Shown here one piece after another: positions 1 through 10,759 of a stretch of 64,000 bases of DNA (its first letter is position 1; each line of letters starts with the position of its first letter). A program made the position numbers and the translations under genes. The notes beneath the pieces are model-generated. The model searched no databases. It was given only the letters and a program-made list of their open reading frames with translations, and was not told where the DNA came from. The stretch comes from Pseudodesulfovibrio portus (lineage in GTDB: Bacteria > Desulfobacterota > Desulfovibrionia > Desulfovibrionales > Desulfovibrionaceae), in NCBI RefSeq assembly GCF_026000375.1, contig NZ_AP026708.1, positions 2,330,001 through 2,394,000 of the forward strand. The letters are read 5' to 3'.

Positions 1-1632
<1,632 letters not shown>

Positions 1633-1699
1633 TACAATAAAAAGGAATTCTCTCTTCCCCTATTTACTTAAATATTTGAGTAAAAACTCAACACTTTTT

Positions 1700-1815
1700 C
1701 TTGGTGCCCAAGGAGGAGGGGGTACACCCGGTCCCATTCCGAACCCGGTAGTTAAGCCCTCCATCGCCGATGATACTGCATGGTAGCGTGTGGGAAAGTA
1801 GGTCGGTGCCAAGGA
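1700..1815 (+). rRNA. rrf: 5S ribosomal RNA
   Basis: About 116 nt beginning CTTGGTGCCC and ending GGTGCCAAGG, so the two ends pair to form helix I. The conserved loop CCCATTCCGAACCCGG lies near 1732-1748. It sits about 70 nt after the 23S end, the usual order of a bacterial rRNA operon. The ends are set by helix I pairing and may be off by a few nucleotides. Confidence 0.96.
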
Positions 1816-1822
1816 ATATTTC

Positions 1823-1856
1823 AAAAGCCCTTCAGCATAAGCTGAAGGGCTTTTTT
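1823..1856 (+). terminator. Rho-independent terminator of the rRNA operon
   Basis: A perfect inverted repeat AAAAGCCCTTCAGC / GCTGAAGGGCTTTT with loop ATAA is followed by a T run. It lies just after 5S rRNA, so it is the intrinsic terminator of the rRNA transcript. Confidence 0.95.
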
Positions 1857-1941
1857 GCGTCTGGATGCCACACACGACCGGGGGAGAGGCGGGGCGGCGA
1901 AGCAATCATTGATTACGTCCGAGGCGTTTGGCTCCGCGCCC

Positions 1942-3072
1942 TTACCCGCAGGCGAGGGCGCTGAAGAGAGCTTTGACGTCGTCTACTGTGAAATCCCCGA
2001 AGGTGGCGACCTGGAAGACGTTTTCATCAGCCAGATACGGAGTGTTGTGGTAAATCTCGAAACCCGCATCCTCCAATTGAGACATCATTCCCTGCCAGTC
2101 GCAGCCTGATGGTATCTTGAGCGTCGTCACGCAAGGGGAGTCTCCGCCGGAGAATATCTCAAAGCCCGCTTCTTGAGCGTGCCGGAGAACGGCTTTCTTC
2201 AGCAGTTGATTGTGCGTGAAGTGCGATTCCAGTCCGTTGGAGAACATGTGTTCCAGAGACTCATGAAGCGTTGCGAGCAATGTTGACGACAAGGTGTTGC
2301 GCACTTTACCGGGTGATTGCTGTCCCTGGAGCAGGTCGATCGCGTCGAGCGACACCGGCTGCGATTCGTTCATGCTTCCGGTGTGTCTCTTGTCCCGCAT
2401 GAAGACGATGGCAACACCGGCCAGGGCGGCCAGGGCTTTACCGCTCGTGGAGGAAACGCAGGAAATGGATTGCCGGGAGTACTCGTGGTGAACATTTCCC
2501 AACGCGCTGACAGAGTCGATGCCGACGACCAAATGCAGTTCTTCAGCCAAGGCCGCCAGTTCCTCGAGAGGGTTGACCATTCCGGTGCTTGTCTCGACGG
2601 CTGTGAAGAGCAGGCCGTCGGGTGCATGTTTCTCTATCGCCGCACGGACGTTGTCCCGGGTGAGCGCTCCGCCCCATCCCACATCAAGCAGATGGCATTT
2701 CACGAAGTGCCTTTTGCATTGCAGATGGAGACGTCGGCCAAATTCACCATTGCTCAATACGAGCGGGCAGCGACATTCCGTCGTCATGAACGAGAGCATC
2801 AAGTCATTGGCAAGGGTGCCGCTCCCAGCCGTCACGGCAGGGAGCAGATGCGTTGATCCGAGCAGTTGGCCCAGACGGGACAGGGTTTGGCCGCACAATG
2901 CTTCAAATGCGGGGGAGCGGTGCGTTACGGGGCCCCATGCCAGCGACTCTTGGGCGCGCGGAAAGAGCCTGGGCGCAGAGGGGGAAAAGCTCAGTCGTGT
3001 TTTTGTGCCGGCGAAAAATGTGTCACGCATGGTCGTGGGAGTGGAATAGCCTGGTTCTGTTTTCTTGGTCAT
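1942..3072 (-). CDS. Class V PLP-dependent aminotransferase (alanine-glyoxylate / 2-aminoethylphosphonate transaminase fold)
   Basis: 376 residues, the usual size for this fold-type I family. Visible family features are SGTLAND (84-90) for cofactor phosphate binding, VETSTGMVNP (159-168), the PLP-ring aspartate in GIDSVSALG (Asp186), and the Schiff-base lysine in SSTSGKALA (Lys212). Known members move an amino group between alanine, serine or 2-aminoethylphosphonate and glyoxylate or pyruvate; the substrate here cannot be read. Its ATG lies 9 nt after the stop of the GNAT gene, so the two are probably one operon. No clear Shine-Dalgarno precedes either the ATG used or the Met15 alternative. 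Confidence 0.85.
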   Translation of the reverse strand: MTKKTEPGYSTPTTMRDTFFAGTKTRLSFSPSAPRLFPRAQESLAWGPVTHRSPAFEALCGQTLSRLGQLLGSTHLLPAVTAGSGTLANDLMLSFMTTECRCPLVLSNGEFGRRLHLQCKRHFVKCHLLDVGWGGALTRDNVRAAIEKHAPDGLLFTAVETSTGMVNPLEELAALAEELHLVVGIDSVSALGNVHHEYSRQSISCVSSTSGKALAALAGVAIVFMRDKRHTGSMNESQPVSLDAIDLLQGQQSPGKVRNTLSSTLLATLHESLEHMFSNGLESHFTHNQLLKKAVLRHAQEAGFEIFSGGDSPCVTTLKIPSGCDWQGMMSQLEDAGFEIYHNTPYLADENVFQVATFGDFTVDDVKALFSALACG

Positions 3073-3081
3073 AATACTGTG

Positions 3082-3636
3082 TCATGAAGGAAGGCGCGTC
3101 CTGCCGCGCAGGAAGTCGTCTTTTGTCATGATCATCGGGTAATAAAAGGCCTCGCCGCATCGTACAGCGGGGGCGACGGCCTTGAATCCGATCTTTTCAT
3201 ATGTCGCTTTTTGCTCTTCGATCCCGGAGATGACTATTGTGTCCACTCCCCTTTCCAGCAATGCTTGCGACAGATGCCGCATGAGCCGCCAGGCAACTGT
3301 CGTGTGCCTGTACTCGGGGATGATCGCGAGCAGTCGCACCTCGGCTGGGAACACGGATTCCTTGAGGTGGGAAAGAATCCCGGGGTATTTGTCCGCCACA
3401 GAGTACGGGGGGCGCCAATGGGCGCAGATCATGCCGATGATCTCACCCTCTCTTTCCGCGACAATGTAGTGGTTCTTATCGTGAAACTTGTCGATGAGCA
3501 GCCCGGATTCGGCGGGGGCATGCTGCCCGATCTCATCCGAGAAGATTCGGTGATTCAATGCATGAATCCTCTTGTAATCGGCTTCGGATGTCGCCGGGCG
3601 ATAAATGATGCCTAGGGTGTCGGATATCTGCTTCAT
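3082..3636 (-). CDS. GNAT-family N-acyltransferase
   Basis: 184 residues. The acyl-CoA-binding motif A region is VRLLAIIPEYRHTTVAWRLM (100-119), preceded by a beta strand (IIGMICAHW) typical of GNAT proteins. The N-terminal part (YKRIHALNHRIFSDEIG) resembles the region seen in N-acyl amino acid synthase and autoinducer-synthase-like acyltransferases; that resemblance is from memory of motif shape only. It is the first gene of a likely two-gene operon with the class V aminotransferase. The acceptor is unknown. The next upstream gene is divergent. Confidence 0.75.
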   Translation of the reverse strand: MKQISDTLGIIYRPATSEADYKRIHALNHRIFSDEIGQHAPAESGLLIDKFHDKNHYIVAEREGEIIGMICAHWRPPYSVADKYPGILSHLKESVFPAEVRLLAIIPEYRHTTVAWRLMRHLSQALLERGVDTIVISGIEEQKATYEKIGFKAVAPAVRCGEAFYYPMIMTKDDFLRGRTRLPS

Positions 3637-3830
3637 GGTTGACGGGTGGTTATGTTTCCTTATCTGTATGCAGTATCTTAAACAAACGTTTCGAGTAAAG
3701 GCGAAAACCGTATACTCCCGTTGGTGTCAATGGTTATGGAGTGAGTCAACAGGAAAAACACTCTTGACGCGATCGGCTGCAAGCGACACTCTTCATCCAA
3801 CTGACGAGCACAACAAGGAGTCAAACCACC
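3637..3830. promoter_or_regulatory. Divergent intergenic region between the GNAT gene and the DDAH gene
   Basis: 194 nt between two start codons facing apart, so promoters for both directions should lie here. A ribosome binding site AAGGAG (3814-3819) precedes the plus-strand ATG. A TTGACG hexamer near 3763 is a possible -35 for the plus strand, but no convincing -10 follows. No other structure was recognised. Confidence 0.4.
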
Positions 3831-4589
3831 ATGTTCACCAAAGCCATAACCCGCCGCCCCGGGCCCGAGGTGGTCGACGGCATCACTTCCCAGAATCTCG
3901 GCAAACCGGATTTCGAGCTGGCCCTCAGGCAACACGACGCCTACGTGCAGACGTTGCGCGACCTGGGCCTTGCGGTCACGGTGCTGGACGCCGAGCCGGG
4001 GTATCCGGACTGCTGTTTCGTGGAGGACACCGCCGTCGTCTGCCCCGAGGTGGCCGTGCTGACGCCGCTGGGCGCACCGTCCCGGCAGGGGGAGCAGAAG
4101 ACCATCGCCCCCGAGCTGGCCAAGTACCGGGAGCTGGTCGTCATCGAGCCGCCCGCGCTCATCGAGGGCGGGGACGTGCTGCTGGTGGAGAAGACCTTCT
4201 ATGTCGGGCTGTCCGATCGGACCAACGAGATGGGTGCCCAGGCCCTGGCCGATGCCGTTTCGCCGCACGGGTACGAGACCGTGGTCATCGCCTGCTGCCC
4301 GAGCCTGCACTTCAAGACCGACGTCAACTTCATCGGCAACAACACCATCCTGGTCTCGCCCTGCTGCGACGACATGGAGCAGCTGGCCGGTTTTGACCGC
4401 ATCGTTGTCGAGGACGACGAGGCCTACGCGCGCAACTGCCTGTATATCAACGGCACGGTCATCGTTCCTGACGGGTTCCCCAATACCCTTGCCAAGGTCC
4501 GGGCCACCGGCGTCGAGACCGTGGTCCTGGACATGTCCGAATTCAGGAAACTCGACGGCGGCCTGACCTGCCTGTCGCTGCGGTTCTAG
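3831..4589 (+). CDS. Dimethylarginine dimethylaminohydrolase (DDAH)-type guanidino hydrolase
   Basis: 252 residues, the length of bacterial DDAH. The amidinotransferase-superfamily catalytic set is present: acidic residues in FVEDTAVV (Glu65/Asp66), Glu112 in IEGGD, His160 in PSLHFKTD and the C-terminal nucleophile Cys247 in GGLTCLSLRF. Known DDAH hydrolyses N-methylated arginine to citrulline and methylamine or dimethylamine; related members act on agmatine or arginine, so the exact substrate is inferred. The start is supported by AAGGAG 11 nt upstream. A methyltransferase gene follows after 9 nt and is probably co-transcribed. Confidence 0.88.
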   Translation: MFTKAITRRPGPEVVDGITSQNLGKPDFELALRQHDAYVQTLRDLGLAVTVLDAEPGYPDCCFVEDTAVVCPEVAVLTPLGAPSRQGEQKTIAPELAKYRELVVIEPPALIEGGDVLLVEKTFYVGLSDRTNEMGAQALADAVSPHGYETVVIACCPSLHFKTDVNFIGNNTILVSPCCDDMEQLAGFDRIVVEDDEAYARNCLYINGTVIVPDGFPNTLAKVRATGVETVVLDMSEFRKLDGGLTCLSLRF

Positions 4590-4598
4590 GAGCCCGCC

Positions 4599-5216
4599 AT
4601 GTGGAAGCGTTTCTTTTCCCGACAGGCCCGCCGGCCTTCAGGACTGTTCGGACGCTTCGTGTCGCGCGTCATTTTCGACAAGGGCAACCAGCCGCTGAAC
4701 ACCCTGATGCTCGAGGTCATGGCCCCACAGCCGGGCCAGGCCGTTCTCGAGATCGGGTTCGGCTGCGGCAGCGTCATCAAATCCGTTGCCGACGCCGTGG
4801 GCGGCGGCAGGGTCGAGGGCATTGATTTCTCCGACGCCATGATGGACGTGGCCCGCAAGCGGAACCGGCATCACATCGAGGCCGGGCGCGTCGTCCTGAC
4901 GCACGGCGACTTCGATGCGGCGTCGTATGCGCAGTCCGCCTTTGATACGGTCTGCTCGGCCAACACCATCTACTTCTGGCCCGACCCCGCCGCCACCTGC
5001 TCGCGCATTCACTCGGTGCTCAAGCCGGGGGGCCGGGTGGTGCTGGCCTTTGTGGACAAGTCCAAGATGGACTCCATGCCGCTCGACATGGATATCTTCC
5101 GGCCCATGGCCGCCGGGACGGTCGCCGGGTTGCTGGAAGCTGCCGGTTTCTCGGCCGTCGAGACCCGGTCGGTGCCGGACAATGCGGCCATGCTCTGCGT
5201 GGCCGGGCGGAAATAG
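4599..5216 (+). CDS. Class I SAM-dependent methyltransferase
   Basis: 205 residues with a Rossmann-type methyltransferase core: motif I VLEIGFGCGS (about 49-58), the acidic end of strand 2 at VEGIDFSDAM, and a motif III-like LKPGGRVVLAF. Family members of this layout methylate small molecules or proteins; no substrate signal is visible. It starts 9 nt after the DDAH stop and ends before a bidirectional terminator, so DDAH and this gene form one short operon. Confidence 0.85.
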   Translation: MWKRFFSRQARRPSGLFGRFVSRVIFDKGNQPLNTLMLEVMAPQPGQAVLEIGFGCGSVIKSVADAVGGGRVEGIDFSDAMMDVARKRNRHHIEAGRVVLTHGDFDAASYAQSAFDTVCSANTIYFWPDPAATCSRIHSVLKPGGRVVLAFVDKSKMDSMPLDMDIFRPMAAGTVAGLLEAAGFSAVETRSVPDNAAMLCVAGRK

Positions 5217-5240
5217 CACGCCCGTTCATACCGCCCATAA

Positions 5241-5269
5241 AAAAAGGCCGTCGTCATGACGGCCTTTTT
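5241..5269. terminator. Bidirectional Rho-independent terminator
   Basis: Perfect stem AAAAAGGCCGTC / GACGGCCTTTTT with loop GTCAT, flanked by A on the left and T on the right. It sits between the convergent methyltransferase and AsmA genes and can end both transcripts. Confidence 0.93.
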
Positions 5270-5286
5270 TGTTGCGGTACGGATAG

Positions 5287-7356
5287 CTACTGGAAGAGCT
5301 TCTTGATCGGGTTGGTGGACTTGGTGTCCTTCTTGGTGTCGGTCGTGGTCCCGGACTTGGTGTCCGTGGTCTTGGATTCGCCGCCGAGAATCGTCTTTCT
5401 CAGGGAGTCCTCGATGGCCTTGGTGCCCTTCTTGATGGAATCGCCGAACAGGGCCTTGGCCATGGCGGCCAGGTCCAGGCTGATGTCGGGCTGGTTCAGG
5501 TCGCCCTTGATGCGAACGGGCAGGGGAAGCCCTTTCAACTCGTCCATGGATTCGCCGTCCTGGCCCTTGAGGGTGCCGACCACGGTGGCCGTGGCCAGGT
5601 AATCCGTGTTGTTGCCGGGCAGGTTGGCCCAGCCCTCGCCGGTGAGGCGGAGCAGGGGGGACTTCATGAGCAGGTCCTTGTTGACGATGTGTCCCTCGCG
5701 CAGGGTGGCCGAGCCGAGCAGTTCGGCGAAGTCGGTCTTTTGCGGCTCGTCCGGTCCGGCGGGCTTGCCCTTGAGCTTGTTCCAGCCGTCGCGGATCATC
5801 TTGGCCACGTTCACGCCGTTGACGGCCCCGTCCATGAAGGAGAAGGACGCGGTGCCGGTGATTGAGCGCTTGATATTGTCGGGGGTCAGGCCGAAGCCGT
5901 GCAGGTCGTAGTTGACCACGCCCGCGCCCTCCAGGTGGGCCTTGCCGGTCAGGTCCTTGAGCAGGGGACCGGCCTGGACGCCCTTGAGCTGGCCCTTTTC
6001 GGACCATGTGGCCAGCCTGGGATTGGCGTCCAGCTTGCCCTCGGCCTCGTAGACGCCGTCATAGAGCTTGAGGGAGACGGGCTTGGCCGCCAGCACGCCG
6101 TTCCCGGCGGTCAGTTCGGCCAGTATCTCGGTGATGATCAGGTTCATGACCTTGAGCCTGCCCACGGTCAGCTTGGCCCCGAGGTCGAGCTCCTTGAGCG
6201 CGCTCAGGTCCGGCTCCTGCGCCGGTTCCTGCGCGGCGGGCTCTGCGGGCTGCTCTTCGGTTTGGCCGGATTCGCCTTCCGCCTTGGGCGGCATGTAGCG
6301 GTCCGCGTCGATGTCGTCCACGTTGAGGGTCAACCGGATTGCGGGCTTGTCGAAGTTCGTCACCGAGCCCTCGGCCTCGATGGTGGTGGCGTCGAGCATG
6401 ACGGTCATCTTTTCCAGGGCCACTGAGGTGTCCGTGCCGTTCAGTTTGATGTCGGCGGACACAGCCTCAAGCGCCTCGGGGTCGGCGGTCTGGAGCGGCT
6501 CCATGCCGATCTCCCGCATGAGCTGTTTCACGGACATCTCGGCCAGGGCGAGTTCGCCTGAGTAGCTGACCGCTTCCTTGAACCTGGCGAACAGCTTGCC
6601 GGTCAGTTCCAGGTTCAGGGCGGCGAGCTTCAGTTCGTCGATGTCGAAGGTCCCGGCGTCCTGGTCCAGGGTGCCGAACCCGGTCAGGGTCGGTCGGGTG
6701 TCTATCTTGGGATCGTCGAGTTTGAGGTCCAAGGACAGCTCGAACGGGAACCGTTCGCCGCTGCCGATCTCGCCGACAATGAGATTCAGGTTGTTGATCG
6801 TGGTCTTTTTCCCGGCCTGCTGATCGTCGTAGAGGATGTTGGCGTTGGTAATCTCCACGCCTTCAACGGAAAGAGCTTCGAGCTGCTTGCCTCCCTCGGC
6901 GTCCTTTTTGTCTACCAGCCTGGAGGCCCTGTTCGTTTCCTCGGGCTCGGCAGGCTTTGCCAGGTCGTCCCAGTTGGTCACGCCTTTCCTGTTCTTTGCT
7001 AGGTTGGCGGTCAGCCCGTCGAGCACCACCATGCCGACCTTCACCTCGCCGGTCAGGAGCGGCATGATCTGGATGGACGCCTGGGCCTTGGTGATGCGGA
7101 GCATTTCATCGGGGGCGAATCCCTTTGCGTTGCCCAGCGCCATGGAGCCGACGCGCAGCCCCAGCCAGGGGAAGAAATTGAAGCCGATGTCGCCTTCAAA
7201 AGTGAGCTCGCGGCCCGTATTGTCCTTCACGGCCTGGGCGATCTGTTCCTTGTAGTCGTTGGGGTCCACCGTAGCCACCAGGATGGCGGCGGCTGCGACG
7301 AACAGGACGATGAGAACGCCCACAATGATGAGTAGGGTCTTGATTGCTTTGCCCAT
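5287..7356 (-). CDS. AsmA-family membrane-anchored protein
   Basis: 689 residues. One N-terminal transmembrane helix (about 5-29) is followed by VDPNDYKEQIAQAVKDNTGR, the hallmark AsmA opening, and GFNFFPWLGLRVG. The rest is the long, beta-rich periplasmic part seen in AsmA/TamB/YhdP relatives, with a low-complexity Glu/Pro/Ala stretch near 355-385 and a Lys/Thr-rich tail. Family members act in the cell envelope, in outer-membrane biogenesis or inter-membrane lipid transport. The start has AGGAG just upstream. It appears monocistronic. Confidence 0.9.
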   Translation of the reverse strand: MGKAIKTLLIIVGVLIVLFVAAAAILVATVDPNDYKEQIAQAVKDNTGRELTFEGDIGFNFFPWLGLRVGSMALGNAKGFAPDEMLRITKAQASIQIMPLLTGEVKVGMVVLDGLTANLAKNRKGVTNWDDLAKPAEPEETNRASRLVDKKDAEGGKQLEALSVEGVEITNANILYDDQQAGKKTTINNLNLIVGEIGSGERFPFELSLDLKLDDPKIDTRPTLTGFGTLDQDAGTFDIDELKLAALNLELTGKLFARFKEAVSYSGELALAEMSVKQLMREIGMEPLQTADPEALEAVSADIKLNGTDTSVALEKMTVMLDATTIEAEGSVTNFDKPAIRLTLNVDDIDADRYMPPKAEGESGQTEEQPAEPAAQEPAQEPDLSALKELDLGAKLTVGRLKVMNLIITEILAELTAGNGVLAAKPVSLKLYDGVYEAEGKLDANPRLATWSEKGQLKGVQAGPLLKDLTGKAHLEGAGVVNYDLHGFGLTPDNIKRSITGTASFSFMDGAVNGVNVAKMIRDGWNKLKGKPAGPDEPQKTDFAELLGSATLREGHIVNKDLLMKSPLLRLTGEGWANLPGNNTDYLATATVVGTLKGQDGESMDELKGLPLPVRIKGDLNQPDISLDLAAMAKALFGDSIKKGTKAIEDSLRKTILGGESKTTDTKSGTTTDTKKDTKSTNPIKKLFQ

Positions 7357-7597
7357 GGGATGCTCCTAGAAAATCGTTTTCAGCAGGGTGCCGGTGCCTT
7401 CCCCGCCTGTTTCGCGTAAAGAGGTTTCCTTCTTTCCCATAGAGTGAAACATGGCGACCGGGACCGTGTCGGTGGCCATGTCTTGCTTCCGTCGGGTTTT
7501 GTCCGGGTTACGTCGTGGATCATAACATGCGGTGCGGGGTGTGCCTAGTGGGGCAATGCGTATTTTACAAAACATTAGCTCCCCGGGGGCGGCGGTT

Positions 7598-10500
7598 TCA
7601 GCGCAGGAGCCTGCGTATGCCGGGATGGTCGGCCGCGAGGCGCGTGGCCCGCGTAAGACGGCCGTCGCCTTTGTGGCTGTATTCCCAGACGGTTCGGCCC
7701 TTCCCGTCCACCTCGAACATGCGCGAGCCGGTCCCGTCGCAGATGAGGGTGTTGCCGTTTTCGAGCCGCTGCGCGCCGGAGCCGTGTTCGGCGGATCGGT
7801 CGGTGCGGTTCCGGTCGGCGTATTCCCAGACCTGTTTCGCTTCGAGCTGCGTGGATTTGAAGTAGTAGGCGGGCTTGATCTCCATGACCGCCGGGGCGGT
7901 GTTGCCGGTGTTGGACAGCAGGATGGTGGCATCTCCCGGCCTCTTGCCGGTAATCCAGACGGCGTTGTGGGGATCGGACAGGGTTTGCCTGCCCGTGCCG
8001 CCCCAGGTGGCTGGATTGCCCCATCGGAAGAGCAGGTCCCCGCCGCGATGCATGACGCCGCCTTCGCTTGAGGCCGCCTGGGCCGAGGAGGTGGAGTGGT
8101 CGATGATCCAGATTTCGTTCGCGTTGCGCACACTGACCACGATCTGGTCGGCCACCGGGTTGTAGTCGATGGATTCGGCGTGGTGCCAGTCGGGGGTGCG
8201 CTGCGGGTTGTGGTTGAGGTCGATGCGGCGGGGCAGCCGGGACGGGCTGGCGTAGTTGGGCGCGTTCCTGTCCGTGTCCTGTACCAGGTGGTCCCAGGAG
8301 TGCCACTGCCAGACCACGACGCCCGAGCGCGGTCCGGCCTTGCGGACCTCCACGATGTGTTCGGCCCAGACCTGCCCGTCGGGATGGTTGCGCACGGACC
8401 CGCCCGCCGCAGCCAGGTCGGAACCGGTCTTGAGCTCCCAGGCCAGGAGCAGGACGTTGCCGTTGGGCATGGGGGCGATGTCGCTGTGCTGGCGGACGTC
8501 CTTGTTCACGTATGCGTATTCCCAGACCACCTGGCCGCGCGGTGAGACCTCCTGAACGATGCCGCCCCTGACGCCCGGCGCGTCGAACGGCGTCTTCAGC
8601 TCGCCCTTGTCCGGGGACACGCAGCGCAGCAGGTTGCCGTTGGCCAGGAGGTACGCGGCACCGCTCGACCGGTCCGTGCCGGTCCATTTTTTGATCTCGT
8701 TGCCTTCCCTGTCGATGAGATAGGTCTCCCTGCCGCCCACGGGCGCGAACAGGGTGTAGCCGTCCGGGGAAGCGGCAGGGGCAACAATCTGCTTCGGCTG
8801 CGGGGCCGGGGTGGCGGCGCGGGGCGCGGGAGCCATGGCCACGGGTGCGGGAGCCTTGGGTTTGGCAGCCTGTGCGGGCGGTGCGGGTCGGGCAACGGGC
8901 TGCCGGGGCCGTTTCCCGCCCATGGCGTCGGCCTGGTCAAGTTCGGCCCGGGAGAGGCAGCCGTCGCCGTTGCCGTCCACGCGCCAGAAATGTTGCTGCA
9001 GCGGCCCGTCCACCTCGTTGATGGTCAGGCAGCCGTTGCCGTCCATGTCCATGTCTTTCACGGTCTGGTCCGCGCTCTGCGGCTCGACGGCAGGGGGCGC
9101 TGGCGGTGCGGGCCGGGTGACTTGGGGCTCGGGCTCCACGGGTACGGCCGCCAAGGTTTCGGGGGCAACCACGGCCACGGCCTCGGGTTCCGGCTCGATT
9201 GCGTTTGGTGCGGGGGAGGCGGGCGGTGCCGCAGGCTCGGGCTTGGCCCTTTGAGCGGGTTCGGGCGCGGGAGCTGGGATCGGCTCCGCCATCGGGGCCG
9301 CAGCCTGTGCGGGGGCGGCTTCCGGTCGGGGTGCAGGTGAGGCGACGGTCTCGACCGCCGGAGGTGCGGCGGGCTCCGGAGCCGGGGGCGTGACGGGCGC
9401 GGTCAGCATCCGGGGGTCCACCGTGGCCACGTAGGCCGGATCGAAATCGGGCAGGCTCCCGGCCTCTTCGTGGCGGGCAACGTCCTTGAGCCGGTGGGGG
9501 AGCTTGGTCCCGCGGAAGCGGTGGCCGTCGGTCTTGTAGCCGGTGTTGAGCAGGGTCTCGGACCGGCGGTCCAGGCCGGGGTTGGCCCGGAACACGGATT
9601 TGCCCGCATACCCGCCCTGGATCACGGAATCCCGGACGCGGATCTCGGACGGCGGGGCGGAAGAAAACCGGGTGTCCGGGCATTCGCAGAGGTTGTCCCA
9701 GACAATGGTCTTGAGCAGCACGGTGACGTTGGCCGGGCCGCCGGACTGGTGGATGGCCGGGCCGGATTTGAGTGCCCGGTTGCCGGTCAGGGTGGAGTAG
9801 AAGAGCACGGGTCGGGCCCCGCCGTCGTTGGCCATGCCGCCGCCGGACTCAGCCTCGTTGTTGCGCAGAAGGGTGTTCAGGAGCCGGGGGGCGGCACCGA
9901 AGTCGTTGAACATGCCGCCGCCACGGATGTCGGCCACGTTGGAGTCGAACACGCAGGAAACATAGATCGGGGCCGTGCGCAGGCAGTTGGCCGTGCCGCC
10001 GCCGTTGCCCAGGGCCGAGTTCTGCCAGAACACGCAGTCCGTGAATCGGGGCGAGGCAGCTGCCGGTGCCGTGGGCGCGTCGGCCGGGGAGGTCATGACG
10101 TAGACGCCGCCGCCGATCAGCGCGTGGTTGTCCTGGAACACGCAGTGGCGCACCTCGGGCGCGGCCTGGAAGATGAGCATGCCCGCGCCCATGCCGTGAT
10201 GGTAGCCGGAGGCCACCTCGGCTGCGGTGAGTGTGCTGCGGCCGGTCCAGCCCGCGTTCGCGCTGTATCCGCCGGAAACGGTGAAGCCGTCCAGCACGCC
10301 GGACTGGGTGGCCGTGACCACGTGGTAGACGTTGTCGTCCGGCACGCCCGGCACGCCGATGTCGCCGGACAGGACGGTCGGGTGCTGCTCGACGTCCCGT
10401 TTTTTCAGTTCGGTTTCAACGCCGGAGAAGCCGCCGTAGACCTCCACGCCCTGGCGCAGCCGGAAGGTGGCCGTGCGGTCTGCGGTCGCGGTGGGCAGGT

Positions 10501-10705
10501 AGACGCCGCGGGCAACCCAGATCTGGTCGCCGGGGGCCGCCTGGTCCAGGGCGTCGGTGAGATTCGTCAGCGCGGACGCCCAGGAGGAGCCGTCGCCGGG
10601 AGAGCCGGTCCCGTTGACGTACAGGGTGCGGGCATGGGCAGGGCCTGCCAGGAGCAGGAGGACGAGGACGACGGGGACGAGCGGGCAATGGGGTTTCATG
10701 ACCAT
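7598..10705 (-). CDS. Exported beta-helix / EF-hand / arylsulfotransferase-like fusion protein
   Basis: 1035 residues. Residues 1-26 are a signal peptide ending AHA. Residues 27-400 form a right-handed beta-helix of the polymorphic-outer-membrane-protein kind, with repeated GGG-plus-asparagine turns such as IGGGVYV, GNGGGTAN, RGGGMFN and SGGGMAND. A Pro/Ala-rich linker (435-545) leads to two EF-hand loops (DMDGNGCLTINE near 553-564; DGNGDGCLSRAE near 577-588) and a second Pro/Ala linker. Residues 648-1035 are a six-bladed arylsulfotransferase-type domain (PNGNVLLLAW, HAESIDYNP, SDPHNAVW, LENGNTLICDG). ASST enzymes move sulfate between phenols, but activity here is unproven. A downstream start at 10699 is possible. 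Confidence 0.85.
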   Translation of the reverse strand: MVMKPHCPLVPVVLVLLLLAGPAHARTLYVNGTGSPGDGSSWASALTNLTDALDQAAPGDQIWVARGVYLPTATADRTATFRLRQGVEVYGGFSGVETELKKRDVEQHPTVLSGDIGVPGVPDDNVYHVVTATQSGVLDGFTVSGGYSANAGWTGRSTLTAAEVASGYHHGMGAGMLIFQAAPEVRHCVFQDNHALIGGGVYVMTSPADAPTAPAAASPRFTDCVFWQNSALGNGGGTANCLRTAPIYVSCVFDSNVADIRGGGMFNDFGAAPRLLNTLLRNNEAESGGGMANDGGARPVLFYSTLTGNRALKSGPAIHQSGGPANVTVLLKTIVWDNLCECPDTRFSSAPPSEIRVRDSVIQGGYAGKSVFRANPGLDRRSETLLNTGYKTDGHRFRGTKLPHRLKDVARHEEAGSLPDFDPAYVATVDPRMLTAPVTPPAPEPAAPPAVETVASPAPRPEAAPAQAAAPMAEPIPAPAPEPAQRAKPEPAAPPASPAPNAIEPEPEAVAVVAPETLAAVPVEPEPQVTRPAPPAPPAVEPQSADQTVKDMDMDGNGCLTINEVDGPLQQHFWRVDGNGDGCLSRAELDQADAMGGKRPRQPVARPAPPAQAAKPKAPAPVAMAPAPRAATPAPQPKQIVAPAASPDGYTLFAPVGGRETYLIDREGNEIKKWTGTDRSSGAAYLLANGNLLRCVSPDKGELKTPFDAPGVRGGIVQEVSPRGQVVWEYAYVNKDVRQHSDIAPMPNGNVLLLAWELKTGSDLAAAGGSVRNHPDGQVWAEHIVEVRKAGPRSGVVVWQWHSWDHLVQDTDRNAPNYASPSRLPRRIDLNHNPQRTPDWHHAESIDYNPVADQIVVSVRNANEIWIIDHSTSSAQAASSEGGVMHRGGDLLFRWGNPATWGGTGRQTLSDPHNAVWITGKRPGDATILLSNTGNTAPAVMEIKPAYYFKSTQLEAKQVWEYADRNRTDRSAEHGSGAQRLENGNTLICDGTGSRMFEVDGKGRTVWEYSHKGDGRLTRATRLAADHPGIRRLLR

Positions 10706-10759
10706 ATGTAGTAGACGTATGGGCCGGTCCGCGTCAACGGGTCACGAAAATCGGTGAGG

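Noticed and set aside
1633-1699. Possible tRNA between 23S and 5S rRNA
   Set aside because: The spacer is only about 67 nt and cannot fold into a cloverleaf; no TTCGAAT-type arm was found.
9470-10711. A plus-strand open frame of about 410 codons
   Set aside because: It lies opposite the beta-helix part of the sulfotransferase-like fusion, and translates as Gly/Ala/Val-rich shadow sequence. No ribosome site or domain is present.
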